A stretch of DNA of 64,000 nucleotides. It comes from Candidatus Fukatsuia endosymbiont of Tuberolachnus salignus. GTDB taxonomy: Bacteria; Pseudomonadota; Gammaproteobacteria; Enterobacterales; Enterobacteriaceae. The notes beneath the pieces were generated by a model, which saw nothing but the letters and a program-made list of their open reading frames with translations, ran no database searches and was not told where the DNA came from. Positions 20,073 through 28,136 of the stretch are shown here, in pieces (the first letter of the stretch is position 1; each line of letters starts with the position of its first letter). Both the position numbers and the translations under genes were made by a program. The stretch covers positions 2,232,001-2,296,000 of the forward strand of contig NZ_OZ034983.1 of the NCBI RefSeq assembly GCF_964030845.1. The letters run 5' to 3'.

Positions 20073-20951
20073 ATGAGTATGAAATTAATGACACACGCCA
20101 TGAGTATCAAAGTGGGGAATCCGCTGAGAAAACTGATTTTACTCAAATTGGCTGATAATGCCAACGACCAAGGCGAATGCTGGCCGTCAGTGCCCTATAT
20201 CGCTCATCAGTGTGAAATGACAGATCGCTCGGTACAAAAACATCTTCACCAGTTGGCAGTAGACGGCTTGCTGTGGATTGAATATCGTAAAAATGAGCAG
20301 GGCGTGAATAAATCGAATGTTTATCATTTGACGTTAAACAATGCCCCAAAAGTGAAGGGTGAAAATAAGTCACCCGGGGAGGATACAGGTTCACCTCCTG
20401 GTGAATCAAGAACGCTGGGTGGAGTATCTGGCACACGGGGTAGCGCATCTGGAACACCAGGAAGGGGTGAATCAGGAACACCCAGAATCAGTCATTCTTT
20501 TGAACCAGTCATAGAACCTGTCATAGAACCTAACACCCCAACTGCGAGCAAAATTTGTGCAATCAAAGTCGATGAGTGTCCTGCCAAGCGAGAAGACCCC
20601 ATCCCCCACCCTGACTGTTTTCCTGCTCAGCGTAATTCCCCTCACGTTGACACTCAGACCAGCCTAGCGAGCCGTTACGCCTTCGAAGGGAAGATAATCC
20701 GCCTGACCCCGCAAGATTTCGACAGCTGGCAAACGCTATTCCCGCATTTGGACTTGGTCTACGAGCTGACACGATTGGATTTAGAGTTTCGTCACGACAC
20801 GCCTAAAAGCTGGTTTTGCACCGCCAGTCAGAAACTGAATTACCAGAACAAACGGGCAGTGGATGGCACCACCTTCAAACGGGTTTCTGGCGACCGCTTC
20901 GCCAAAAAAGACTACGGCACCACGGTATTTCCGGCGTGGATGGAAGGGTAA
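20073..20951 (+). CDS. Phage replication initiator (lambda O-like, winged HTH)
   Basis: 292 residues. Residues 10-90 form a winged helix-turn-helix: LRKLILLKLADNANDQGECW, then VPYIAHQCEMTDRSVQKHL. This is the HTH_36-type fold of phage O-like initiators. A low-complexity Gly/Ser/Thr linker at 108-140 is encoded by 21-bp repeats that may be origin iterons. The C-terminal part (FDSWQTLFPHLDL to KLNYQN) resembles the end of O-type proteins that contact the helicase loader. An AGGGA ribosome site precedes the ATG. The next gene encodes a DnaC-like loader and starts 4 bp after the stop, so the two form a replication module. Confidence 0.75.
   Translation: MSMKLMTHAMSIKVGNPLRKLILLKLADNANDQGECWPSVPYIAHQCEMTDRSVQKHLHQLAVDGLLWIEYRKNEQGVNKSNVYHLTLNNAPKVKGENKSPGEDTGSPPGESRTLGGVSGTRGSASGTPGRGESGTPRISHSFEPVIEPVIEPNTPTASKICAIKVDECPAKREDPIPHPDCFPAQRNSPHVDTQTSLASRYAFEGKIIRLTPQDFDSWQTLFPHLDLVYELTRLDLEFRHDTPKSWFCTASQKLNYQNKRAVDGTTFKRVSGDRFAKKDYGTTVFPAWMEG
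20400..20486 (+). repeat. Four imperfect 21-bp repeats within the O-like gene (candidate origin iterons)
   Basis: Units begin at about 20400, 20421, 20442 and 20466, related to GGTGAATCAGGAACACCCAG. They encode heptapeptides such as GESRTLG and SASGTPG. In lambda the origin iterons lie inside gene O in the same relative place. Confidence 0.45.
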
Positions 20952-20955
20952 TGTG

Positions 20956-21828
20956 ATGAATGTCATTGAAAAAATAGAAAATTCGCGTCAGCAGCAAGAC
21001 CTCACTTTTCTTGAAGACCGGTTGAAAAGTGCCCGTGCCCCGCTGAAGGAAATAGCAGGGGTTCGGGTTGATGTAGCAGAGGTCCTCTGCCCACAACACG
21101 GGGCTTTTGAACAACGCTGTCGAACCCTGCAGGGCTTTGCCAACGTGCAACAGAAAACGGACTGTCCGGCGTGTTTACACGAAAAAATCACCGTATTGAA
21201 AAAGAATATCGCCTCAGACCAGCAGCGAAATCAGGCCCAATTGATTAAAAATTTGCTGAGCCAGACGGGTATCCCTGCGCGCTTTACCACTGCCAGTTTT
21301 GAGTCTTATCAGCCGATTAATGCTGAATCCTTGCGTTGCCAGAAGGTATGCCAGGCCTATGCACAAAAATGGCATGAGCGTTTAGCGCAAGGCGGTGGGT
21401 TGGTGATGTGCGGCAAACCCGGGACAGGAAAAAATCATCTGGCGGTTGCGATTGCTAAACACATCATTACGACACACCACGCCTCGGTTGTTCTGACATC
21501 CGCGCTACGTATTACTCGAGAGGTCAAGAGCACCTGGGCGAAAGACGCCACCCAAACCGAATCCGAGGTGATTAAGCACTACACCGGTGTCGACATGTTG
21601 ATTATCGATGAAATCGGTGTGCAGTTTGGCAGTGAGGCCGAAAAGCTGATTTTATTTGAAATCATCAACACCCGCTATGAAAACATGAAACCGACGCTGC
21701 TGCTGAGCAATTTGCCGAAAGAAGACTTAACGACTTACCTCGGTGAGCGAGTACTGGACAGAATGAACGAAGGTGGCGGTTGTACTTTGGCGTTTACCTG
21801 GGAGAGCTATCGGGTCAGGACGGCATAA
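20956..21828 (+). CDS. DnaC-like helicase loader ATPase
   Basis: 290 residues from the ATG at 20956, just past the O-like stop. An N-terminal Cys set (C45, C55, C70, C73: CPQHGAF, DCPAC) could bind zinc. The AAA+ core has a Walker A at 153-160 (GKPGTGKN, the same unusual Asn as E. coli DnaC) and Walker B DMLIIDEIG. Sensor-type LLLSNLPKEDL and ERVLDRM follow. It would load the host DnaB helicase at the phage origin. DnaC and IstB share this fold, but position and the N-terminal Cys motif favour a phage DnaC. Confidence 0.85.
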   Translation: MNVIEKIENSRQQQDLTFLEDRLKSARAPLKEIAGVRVDVAEVLCPQHGAFEQRCRTLQGFANVQQKTDCPACLHEKITVLKKNIASDQQRNQAQLIKNLLSQTGIPARFTTASFESYQPINAESLRCQKVCQAYAQKWHERLAQGGGLVMCGKPGTGKNHLAVAIAKHIITTHHASVVLTSALRITREVKSTWAKDATQTESEVIKHYTGVDMLIIDEIGVQFGSEAEKLILFEIINTRYENMKPTLLLSNLPKEDLTTYLGERVLDRMNEGGGCTLAFTWESYRVRTA

Positions 21829-21862
21829 CACATCAACCGGCGCCAGTAGAGACAGATGAAAC

Positions 21863-22225
21863 ATGAATGAATATCGAATAGTGCTGCCTTACCCGCCGAC
21901 AGTGAATACCTATTGGCGACATGCCAGAGGCCGACATTACATCAGCAAACAGGGCAGGCAGTACCGTACCGAGGTTATTGCGTTAATTGCACGTAAGGGG
22001 CTTACCCTGTGCCTAAAAAGCAAACTTCGTGTCAAGGTACGAGTTCATGTCCCATACCGCAGGAAACGCGATTTAGATAATCTGCTAAAGGCACCGTTGG
22101 ATGCCTTGGTACACGCGGGCATGATTGCCGATGACAGTGTGATTGATGACCTGCACATCATTCGGGGTGAACAGGTGCAAGGCGGCAGGAGGGAGATAAT
22201 CATAACGGAACAGGAGGCAGCATGA
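21863..22225 (+). CDS. rusA: RusA-type Holliday junction resolvase
   Basis: 120 residues, the usual RusA length. PYPPTVNTYWR is the family N-terminal motif. RKRDLDNLLKAPLDAL carries the catalytic DLDN aspartates, and IADDSVIDDLHI supplies the third. It resolves branched DNA in the phage replication or recombination phase. The stop overlaps the next start (ATGA), indicating translational coupling with the Q-like gene. Confidence 0.9.
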   Translation: MNEYRIVLPYPPTVNTYWRHARGRHYISKQGRQYRTEVIALIARKGLTLCLKSKLRVKVRVHVPYRRKRDLDNLLKAPLDALVHAGMIADDSVIDDLHIIRGEQVQGGRREIIITEQEAA

Positions 22226-22710
22226 ACGTCACACAACTTAGGCTCAATAATGAGCAGTATCACTGGGTTAACAGCTGGCTGGAACGCTGGGGAGCCTGGG
22301 TATACAGCGGTCGATTGGAGAAGCCACAGAGTAGCCTCATCGCCCACTGTATGGCGACAAAAAAGCAGCAAGAAAATCCTACCAGGCCAATGTGTAATGA
22401 TGATGACGGGTTGTTGATTTCTCGGGTGGTGGATACGGTGATACCGGTGGATAACCAGGCTTTTGGCATCCTGCTCAGTTACTACGTACAACGCCTTTCC
22501 CGTTATTCGATAGCGGTTTATAGCCAGAAAGCCGCTATACCGCGCAATATCAGCACACGAGGGGGCAACCGATTTAAAACCCCCTCACTGGCTACCTGCC
22601 GTAGGGAAATTGATCAAATACTCGAAGAAAGTCTGTATCTACTCCATCCTTCCCTCGAACAGGCATTTAAAAGTCGTAAACGTGTCGATAAAATTAAAAA
22701 AGTGGCGTAA
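22222..22710 (+). CDS. Q: Antitermination protein Q
   Basis: 162 residues resembling the phage antitermination Q family: WLERWGAWVY at the start, IVDNQAFGI-like DNQAFGILLSYYVQRLSRYS in the middle, and ATCRREIDQILEESLYLL near the end. Q loads onto RNA polymerase paused near the late promoter and lets it read through the late terminator into lysis and structural genes. It is the last gene of the delayed-early operon. A promoter and terminator follow directly, as expected. Confidence 0.8.
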   Translation: MNVTQLRLNNEQYHWVNSWLERWGAWVYSGRLEKPQSSLIAHCMATKKQQENPTRPMCNDDDGLLISRVVDTVIPVDNQAFGILLSYYVQRLSRYSIAVYSQKAAIPRNISTRGGNRFKTPSLATCRREIDQILEESLYLLHPSLEQAFKSRKRVDKIKKVA

Positions 22711-22715
22711 TGCTA

Positions 22716-22744
22716 TTGACTGAAAAGAGCAAATGAGCAATGAT
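22716..22744 (+). promoter_or_regulatory. Candidate late promoter pR'
   Basis: TTGACT, a 17-bp spacer and AATGAT directly after the Q gene, upstream of a strong intrinsic terminator. This is the arrangement of lambdoid pR'-tR'. Inferred from motif and position only. Confidence 0.5.
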
Positions 22745-22788
22745 TGCAGGGTACCCTGCCGTGTCTGTACATTGATAACGAACAACCG

Positions 22789-22826
22789 TAAAACCCTGAC
22801 CTTCGCTGTCGGGGTTTTTGTTTTTG
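22789..22826 (+). terminator. Intrinsic terminator (tR'-like)
   Basis: AAACCCTGAC and GTCGGGGTTT form a GC-rich stem followed by T-rich TTTGTTTTTG. It lies about 40 bp after the promoter candidate, where Q-modified polymerase would read through. Confidence 0.75.
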
Positions 22827-23001
22827 AATTAATAGGGTATTCCCTCATCGAAACGGTAATAAATGAAGCGGGAAGAACGTAAGATTAACGCATTCTGCCA
22901 GTATAACCACAGTCGTATAATTGATAATGCTCATTTAGATCTCAAAAAAATATTCACACTCTCGCTCTACTATACATGACCTTATTGCATTTTAATTTTA
23001 G

Positions 23002-23961
23002 CTAAACAGTTATCCATTTATTAGATGGGTCTTGAGCGATAATATGTATTCCATACTCAGAAGCATGTTCACATAATCCTTCTATCGTTTGAAAATCGTG
23101 AAGCTTTTCAAGCGGTGTTGCCACGATATTTACTACTTTTAATTCTGGATTACAAGACTTTAATACTTCATAGTAAGAGATGAGCCGGACTTCCTGTAGT
23201 TGTAATGCTACCCGTAATTCGCTTGATATTGCAGGTATTTCTAGCTCGGGAATGTCGGAGATATTCAGATATCCTATTCCCTGCGGTAATATAAGTGGTG
23301 CTTGGGAAAGGGAAGTTCCGGATAGGTAAAGTTCTCTTACTTTTATTGGACAAACAGCGTAAAATTGACCATCGATTTGAATCTTATCTTCCTCCTCATT
23401 CGGTTCCTCTAAATTACCCAAATCTCTCTTATGATAACAAAGACGGGTATCAAACACAGGCAATTGGTTGTTAGATAAATCAAGTTTTTGTAGCTTATCT
23501 TGAAGAATCACTGGTGTATCAGTTAGATTTAATCCTGACAGATCCAGTATGAGCTCATTATATCTTGCAGAGTGTACAATCTTGACCATTGCATTATCTA
23601 TTGATTCATACTCACCATTATATGTTCTTCTTTCCTGATACTGCTTCATTCGGGAATCTGGGACTACCCAGTCTAAAAGACGATGCGCCTTAGCCGAGCG
23701 GTACTCTGAAGCTTGACCTTCTTTTAACCAATCTATAAGCAAATTAACACTATCACAACGGGTTTCAAAACTAACTTCTGAGTCACATTTCAACCAAAAG
23801 AGACATTTTGTTTTCACTTGCTCTAAGGAGGAATCCGTTGGGGTTTTCCCCACCATTATCAAAAATTTATCGCCAATTTCTTTATACCTATCCGCTGGTG
23901 TACGAGTATTGGTGCCTGGAATGTGATTTGAATAGGTTGCAGAGGTAACAATAGAGGGCAT
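23002..23961 (-). CDS. Leucine-rich-repeat, type III effector-like protein in the prophage toxin slot
   Basis: 319 residues. An N-terminal hydrophilic part of about 130 residues precedes irregular LRRs at about 136-250 (LILDLSGLNL, LQKLDLSNNQLPVFD, VRELYLSGTSL, LPQGIGYLNI). These resemble the LPX-type LRRs of IpaH/SspH/YopM effectors, with an acidic loop at 185-195. No IpaH E3-ligase Cys motif is seen after the repeats, so it may be LRR-only like YopM or a shortened form. It lies between Q and holin but reads against the late operon. It has its own AAAGGA ribosome site, and the AT-rich sequence differs from the phage genes. Secretion is inferred. Confidence 0.65.
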   Translation of the reverse strand: MPSIVTSATYSNHIPGTNTRTPADRYKEIGDKFLIMVGKTPTDSSLEQVKTKCLFWLKCDSEVSFETRCDSVNLLIDWLKEGQASEYRSAKAHRLLDWVVPDSRMKQYQERRTYNGEYESIDNAMVKIVHSARYNELILDLSGLNLTDTPVILQDKLQKLDLSNNQLPVFDTRLCYHKRDLGNLEEPNEEEDKIQIDGQFYAVCPIKVRELYLSGTSLSQAPLILPQGIGYLNISDIPELEIPAISSELRVALQLQEVRLISYYEVLKSCNPELKVVNIVATPLEKLHDFQTIEGLCEHASEYGIHIIAQDPSNKWITV

Positions 23962-24255
23962 GTTGTATCCTTTTTAGAATTATTTCATTTACTCACCGGG
24001 GGGTTGTTACATCAACAGGACAGGTTCTGACGATAAACTTGAAAAAAATATTCCAATGGCAACTGAGAAAGTATATTGAAAATCGCCATTCTAAAGGTAG
24101 CTAACGAGTGTAATCGAATGTAACGATTGACTTCTTCATGTTTGCCTCCCCTCACTGCCCATCACTTTTATCCACGAGGGTTTAGGGTGCGACACTATTT
24201 CTATGACACCCCCCCGACCCCTAGCGGGAAACGGTATCCCCACTCAGAGACGAGA

Positions 24256-24459
24256 ATGAGCATGGAAAAACTGACCACCGGCGTTGCCTATGGTGCTTCC
24301 GCCGGTAGCATCCTGAATGGTTTGCTAAACAGCTACAGCCCGGAACAATGGAACGCCATTGGTGTACTGGCTGGCGTCTCTCTGGCGGTACTGACCTATC
24401 TGACCAATCTGTATTTCAAGATTAAAGAAGACCGGCGTAAGAGCGCAACAAGCCAATGA
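24256..24459 (+). CDS. Class II (phage 21-type) pinholin
   Basis: 67 residues from the ATG at 24256. Dual starts (M-S-M) echo the holin/antiholin start pair of phage 21 S. Two membrane segments are predicted: VAYGASAGSILNGLL and GVLAGVSLAVLTYLTNLYF. They are followed by the charged tail FKIKEDRRKSA, which is nearly invariant in this family. It forms small holes that depolarise the membrane and release the SAR endolysin next door. The 3' end overlaps the endolysin start. Confidence 0.88.
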   Translation: MSMEKLTTGVAYGASAGSILNGLLNSYSPEQWNAIGVLAGVSLAVLTYLTNLYFKIKEDRRKSATSQ

Positions 24460-24974
24460 GCAAGCTAAGCAAACCCATGCTGGGACTGATTTTGGCAGGG
24501 ACGACAGCGACCGCCATTCTTGCACAATTTCTGCATGAAAAAGAAGGCAATCGGCTGACAGCTTACCGAGACGGCGCTAACGTGTGGACAATTTGCAGCG
24601 GTGCGACACGAGTTGATGACAAGCCGGTAATGCAAGGCCTGCAACTCAGTGCAGAGAAATGCGAGCAAGTTAACAAATTTGAGGTAGATAACGCGATTGC
24701 CTGGGTAGAACGTCATGTTCAGGTACCGTTAACCGATACCCAGAAAGCCGGTATTGCTTCGTTTTGTCCGTATAACATCGGTGTAGGCAAATGCTTCTCG
24801 TCGACTTTTTATCGAAAATTGAATGCCGGTGACTACCTCGGTGCTTGTACTGAAATTAAACGTTGGCTATTTGACGGCGGTAAAGATTGCCGCATTCGAG
24901 CCAATAACTGTGCGGGTCAAGTAATAAGACGCGCGCAAGAAAGTGAACTCACCTGTTGGGGACTCGATGTTTAA
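24456..24974 (+). CDS. SAR endolysin (GH24 lysozyme, R21/P1-Lyz type)
   Basis: 172 residues. The N-terminal weak membrane segment (LGLILAGTTATAILAQFL, residues 9-26) is rich in Gly/Ala/Thr, as in signal-arrest-release domains. The catalytic triad is E30-D39-T45 in the E-8-D-5-T spacing of T4-type lysozymes. It cleaves peptidoglycan after release from the membrane. Several cysteines (C48, C63 and others) fit disulfide control of activation. It overlaps both holin and Rz. Confidence 0.9.
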   Translation: MSKLSKPMLGLILAGTTATAILAQFLHEKEGNRLTAYRDGANVWTICSGATRVDDKPVMQGLQLSAEKCEQVNKFEVDNAIAWVERHVQVPLTDTQKAGIASFCPYNIGVGKCFSSTFYRKLNAGDYLGACTEIKRWLFDGGKDCRIRANNCAGQVIRRAQESELTCWGLDV

Positions 24975-25425
24975 TTGCTTATTTTTTATCCTGATGAGTC
25001 TCATTCTGCTCGTCAGTCTGGTGGCGGTTTATTATCACACTGAATCAGCAAAAAAAGACAGCGTCATCAAAACAATAAGGGATGAGCGCGATAACCTCTT
25101 TATCACGCTCCAAACAAGGCAAAAGCAATACCAACAAATAGCCGTGCTCGATAACAAACACACCCAGGAATTAACCGATGCAAAAACTCAGCTCGCTGCC
25201 CTTGAACATGATGTTCTTGTTGGCAAGCGTCGGGTGCAGCTCGCTGCCCGCTGTGAAACATTGCCCGCCACCCCCACGGCCACCCGCTTGGATGATGCTG
25301 CCGGTGCCCGACTTGACGACGCCGTTGTCAACGATTATTTCCGTCTCCGAAAAGGCATTGAAATAGTCACGCAGCAAATTGCAGGCTTGCAGGCGTACGT
25401 TACCCAAGTCTGTTTGGCGCAATAA
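24967..25425 (+). CDS. Rz: Inner-membrane spanin Rz
   Basis: 152 residues from the ATG at 24967, which overlaps the endolysin stop; a start at 24943 is possible but lacks support. The N-terminal membrane segment is FFILMSLILLVSLVAVYY. The rest is a coiled-coil periplasmic domain (AKKDSVIKTIRDERDNLF). It completes lysis with the nested lipoprotein Rz1. A diverged copy lies at 2087-2545. Confidence 0.87.
   Translation: MFNCLFFILMSLILLVSLVAVYYHTESAKKDSVIKTIRDERDNLFITLQTRQKQYQQIAVLDNKHTQELTDAKTQLAALEHDVLVGKRRVQLAARCETLPATPTATRLDDAAGARLDDAVVNDYFRLRKGIEIVTQQIAGLQAYVTQVCLAQ
25178..25366 (+). CDS. Rz1: Outer-membrane spanin lipoprotein Rz1 (nested in Rz)
   Basis: 62 residues entirely inside Rz in another frame. 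A short signal ends in the lipobox LLASVGC, followed by the Pro-rich mature part CPPPPRPPAW. The same peptide, with three substitutions, is conserved in the second copy at 2146-2334, which supports a real gene. Confidence 0.82.
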   Translation: MQKLSSLPLNMMFLLASVGCSSLPAVKHCPPPPRPPAWMMLPVPDLTTPLSTIISVSEKALK

Positions 25426-25550
25426 ATAATCGAAAAGATGAAATTGGGTGTATGTAGACTCAGGGTGTGCAGTGCCATGCGCATTTGAAATGCGACCCTT
25501 GGGAGTCTTCGTCACTTTCGGATTTAAAATCCGTAAATTAAATAGAGGTA

Positions 25551-25575
25551 AGTTGTCTTCATTATGAAGACAACT
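25551..25575. repeat. 25-bp palindrome in the lysis/packaging intergenic region
   Basis: AGTTGTCTTCAT and ATGAAGACAACT form a near-perfect hairpin within the 376-bp gap 25426-25801. The gap also holds GCATTTGAAATGC and GGATTTAAAATCC palindromes. No gene is seen. The gap lies just before the terminase genes and could contain the cos or pac region. Confidence 0.5.
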
Positions 25576-25801
25576 GCTCGCTTTAATGTTGAGGAGGCGG
25601 ATTGCATTGATATTTCGATGAACTTACCCTGCTCAATTTTTAATAAATTGATTTTATGGATAATGTTCAGAATGCAAAATCACACTCTGGAATAAAATCC
25701 ACCAGTTAGCACTGCCACACGCTGTTTCTTCCTATTCATTTTATTCACTTTTATCGACATAACGCGACGACATGTCGATCGCATCAACACAGGAGCACCC
25801 T

Positions 25802-26014
25802 ATGTACACCATCAAAGTTAATTTCGGCAACGGTCAAGGTGAAGTTGGCTATCCGAGCGCCCATTGGGGCTGGAACCGCAATGCTCAACGCCTTGATATC
25901 GCCTCCAACGGTATCAGTGATGCCATTCATCTTGCCCCCTCAGATACTGCCTTTGTGCTGAACGCCGCAGGCCAGACGGTAGCGACCTATACCCATCTCG
26001 ATAAATCCCCCTAA
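25802..26014 (+). CDS. Small phage protein of unknown function
   Basis: 70 residues from the ATG at 25802, with AGGAG 8 bp upstream. The frame is open upstream to 25772, but the ribosome site selects this start. Sequence begins MYTIKVNFGNGQGEVGYPSA and has no membrane segment or motif I recognise. It lies between the lysis cassette and the small terminase gene. Confidence 0.55.
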   Translation: MYTIKVNFGNGQGEVGYPSAHWGWNRNAQRLDIASNGISDAIHLAPSDTAFVLNAAGQTVATYTHLDKSP

Positions 26015-26031
26015 CCCAAGGAATTCTCATC

Positions 26032-26641
26032 ATGGCAAAGCCTGACTGGGAGGCCATCGAATCGGCTTACCGCGCGGGTGCGTTGTCTGTCCGTGCGATA
26101 GCAAAACGCTACGGCTTACCGCGCGGGTGTGTTGTCTGTCCGTGCGATAGCAAAACGCTATCAGGTACCTGAATCGACCCTCAGGAAATTTGCAGTAAGA
26201 AACGCGTGGCAAAGAGACCTGACCGAGAAAGTGGCGGCGGCCACAAAAGATAAAGTGGTGCGCAGTGCGGCTGTGCGCACTTTTTCTACTAAAAATACTG
26301 TGCGCACCGACCACGATATTATTGAACAAGCTTCGGATGAAGCTTTGTCTGTCGTTTTATCCCATCGTGTGGCCTTAGCCGGTTGGCGGCAGATTGCTAA
26401 CCATCTGAAAGCCTTCCTCAGCAGTACCGTTATCACCGAAGACAACCATGCTGCTCTTGCCAGAACGCTCAGCGCCGGGGTGGATGCGCAACTGAAATTG
26501 ATTAAAGGTGAGCGCGATGCCTATGGCTTGAACAACGAGACGGCGCCAGGGGCCGAGAAAGAGTTGGCACAATGGATGAAAGACCTCGCGGAAGGCAACG
26601 CCCATGGCATTCGATCCAACGCTGAAAACAAAATTAGCTGA
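26032..26641 (+). pseudogene. Small terminase subunit, frameshifted by a 49-bp tandem duplication
   Basis: ATG 26032 opens MAKPDWEAIESAYRAGALSV, the typical HTH start of small terminases, which bind the packaging site. A 49-bp tandem duplication (26063-26111, 26112-26160) shifts the frame. Original sense resumes in a 170-codon frame from GTG 26129 (RAIAKRYQVPESTLRKFAV onward) to 26641. The second copy differs from the first by one base (GCG to GTG), which creates that GTG codon. Translation from it would lose about 15 N-terminal residues. The 3' end overlaps the large subunit gene, as usual. Confidence 0.85.
26063..26160. repeat. 49-bp tandem duplication in the small terminase gene
   Basis: Two adjacent 49-bp units with one mismatch at 26081/26130 (C to T). 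Length is not a multiple of three. Confidence 0.9.
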
Positions 26642-28094
26642 TCGCTTTTGGCGCTTAAACCACCTGTATTTTATTACCGATAAACACGGACGTAAAATCC
26701 GTTTTACGATGACGGCGCAGCAGCGTGCCTATTTCACGGGGATGCATACACGCAATCTGATTTTGAAAGCCCGTCAGCTGGGCTTTACCACCGAGGTGTG
26801 CCTTATCCAACTGGATGCCGCACTCTTTGAGTCAGCCAAATGTGCCTTGATTGCACATACCTTAAACGATGCCAAACGCCTGTTCCGCGAGAAAGTGAAA
26901 TACGCCTACGACCATTTGCCTGACCTTCTTAAACGTGCTAATCCCGCCCGCAATGATTCCGCAGGCGAATTGGTGTTTCACAACGGCGGCTCACTGTACA
27001 TCAGCACCTCCTTTCGCGGTGGCACCTTGCGCTATTTGCATATTTCCGAATTCGGCAAGCTGTGTGCCAAATTTCCTGAGAAAGCCCGTGAAATCGTCAC
27101 TGGTGCCTTTGAAGCGGTCGCCACAGACTGCGTGGTCACCATTGAATCGACGGCAGAGGGCCGTGCGGGGTATTTTTTCGATTACTGCCAAACGGCGGAA
27201 AAAGCCTTACTCAGCAACAAACCCTTAGGCCCATTGGATTGGAAGTTCTTCTTCTTTTCCTGGTGGAACAATCCGCAGTATGCCTTGCCGGTGAGCAGTC
27301 CGTTGCCGCCGCGCTTGCAAGCCTACTTTAGCGAGCTGCAAACCAAACAGTCGATTAGGCTAACGGCGGAACAAAAAGCCTGGTATTACGCCAAAGAAAG
27401 CACACTGGGTGACGACATGAAACGCGAGTATCCGTCAATCCCGAGCGAGGCCTTTCAGCAATCGATTGAGGGCGCATATTACGCCAATCAGTTCCGTTAT
27501 CTCTATGAGAATCAGCGCATTGGTACCTTACCGGCTAATCCGCACCTGCCGGTGCACACCTTTTGGGATTTAGGAGTAGGCGATGCCACGGTTATCTGGT
27601 TTGTCCGTGAGGTCGGCAGTGAATTTCACCTGATGGATTATTACGAAAACAGTGGCGAAGGCCTGCGGCATTACATGCAGGTATTGAAAGCCCGCGCCTA
27701 TCACTATGGCGAACACTGGGCCCCGCACGATATTGATAATCGAGAATTAGCGGGCGACGGCAAAAGCCGTCGGCAACTGGCTTATGAAGGTTATGCGCTG
27801 GACGGTGACATTTACCGCATCAATTTCAAGGTGGTCCCCCGATTGCGTGTCGATGAAGGCATTGAGTCGGTACGGGAAATCCTGCCGCGCTGTGCCTTTG
27901 ATAGCGTGACCTGTGAACAAGGCCTCAGTCATTTGGAGCGCTACCGCAAAGCCTGGGATAACCAGTACGGCTGCTGGAAAGACAAACCGCTGCACGATGC
28001 CAGTTCCCACGCCGCCGATGCCTTTCGTTATTTTGCCGTCGCCAAAAGAAATCACCGTCAGCTTCGGGGGCAGGTAACCCCCTTAAGACTGTAA
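26604..28094 (+). CDS. Phage terminase large subunit
   Basis: 496 residues. The ATPase domain has an atypical Walker A (KARQLGFTT, 55-63) and a Walker B (LRYLHISEFGKL), with a coupling segment after it (VVTIESTAEG). The C-terminal nuclease starts at about 318 (TFWDLGVGDATVIWFV) with further acidic residues near DIDNREL and HDASSHAADAFRY. This is the motor that cuts and packages phage DNA. The frame is intact and follows the damaged small subunit. Closest in layout to Terminase_6 type proteins, by motif only. Confidence 0.9.
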   Translation: MAFDPTLKTKLADRFWRLNHLYFITDKHGRKIRFTMTAQQRAYFTGMHTRNLILKARQLGFTTEVCLIQLDAALFESAKCALIAHTLNDAKRLFREKVKYAYDHLPDLLKRANPARNDSAGELVFHNGGSLYISTSFRGGTLRYLHISEFGKLCAKFPEKAREIVTGAFEAVATDCVVTIESTAEGRAGYFFDYCQTAEKALLSNKPLGPLDWKFFFFSWWNNPQYALPVSSPLPPRLQAYFSELQTKQSIRLTAEQKAWYYAKESTLGDDMKREYPSIPSEAFQQSIEGAYYANQFRYLYENQRIGTLPANPHLPVHTFWDLGVGDATVIWFVREVGSEFHLMDYYENSGEGLRHYMQVLKARAYHYGEHWAPHDIDNRELAGDGKSRRQLAYEGYALDGDIYRINFKVVPRLRVDEGIESVREILPRCAFDSVTCEQGLSHLERYRKAWDNQYGCWKDKPLHDASSHAADAFRYFAVAKRNHRQLRGQVTPLRL

Positions 28095-28136
28095 CGGCCC
28101 TCTACAGTCGCGTTAACAACCCATGAGAGTCAAACC

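Noticed and set aside
25171..25515. Minus-strand frame of 114 codons opposite the main Rz copy
   Set aside because: Same shadow as at 2006-2341; conserved only because Rz and Rz1 are conserved.
26161..26445. Minus-strand frame opposite the small terminase
   Set aside because: Shadow frame; the plus strand has clear terminase sense.
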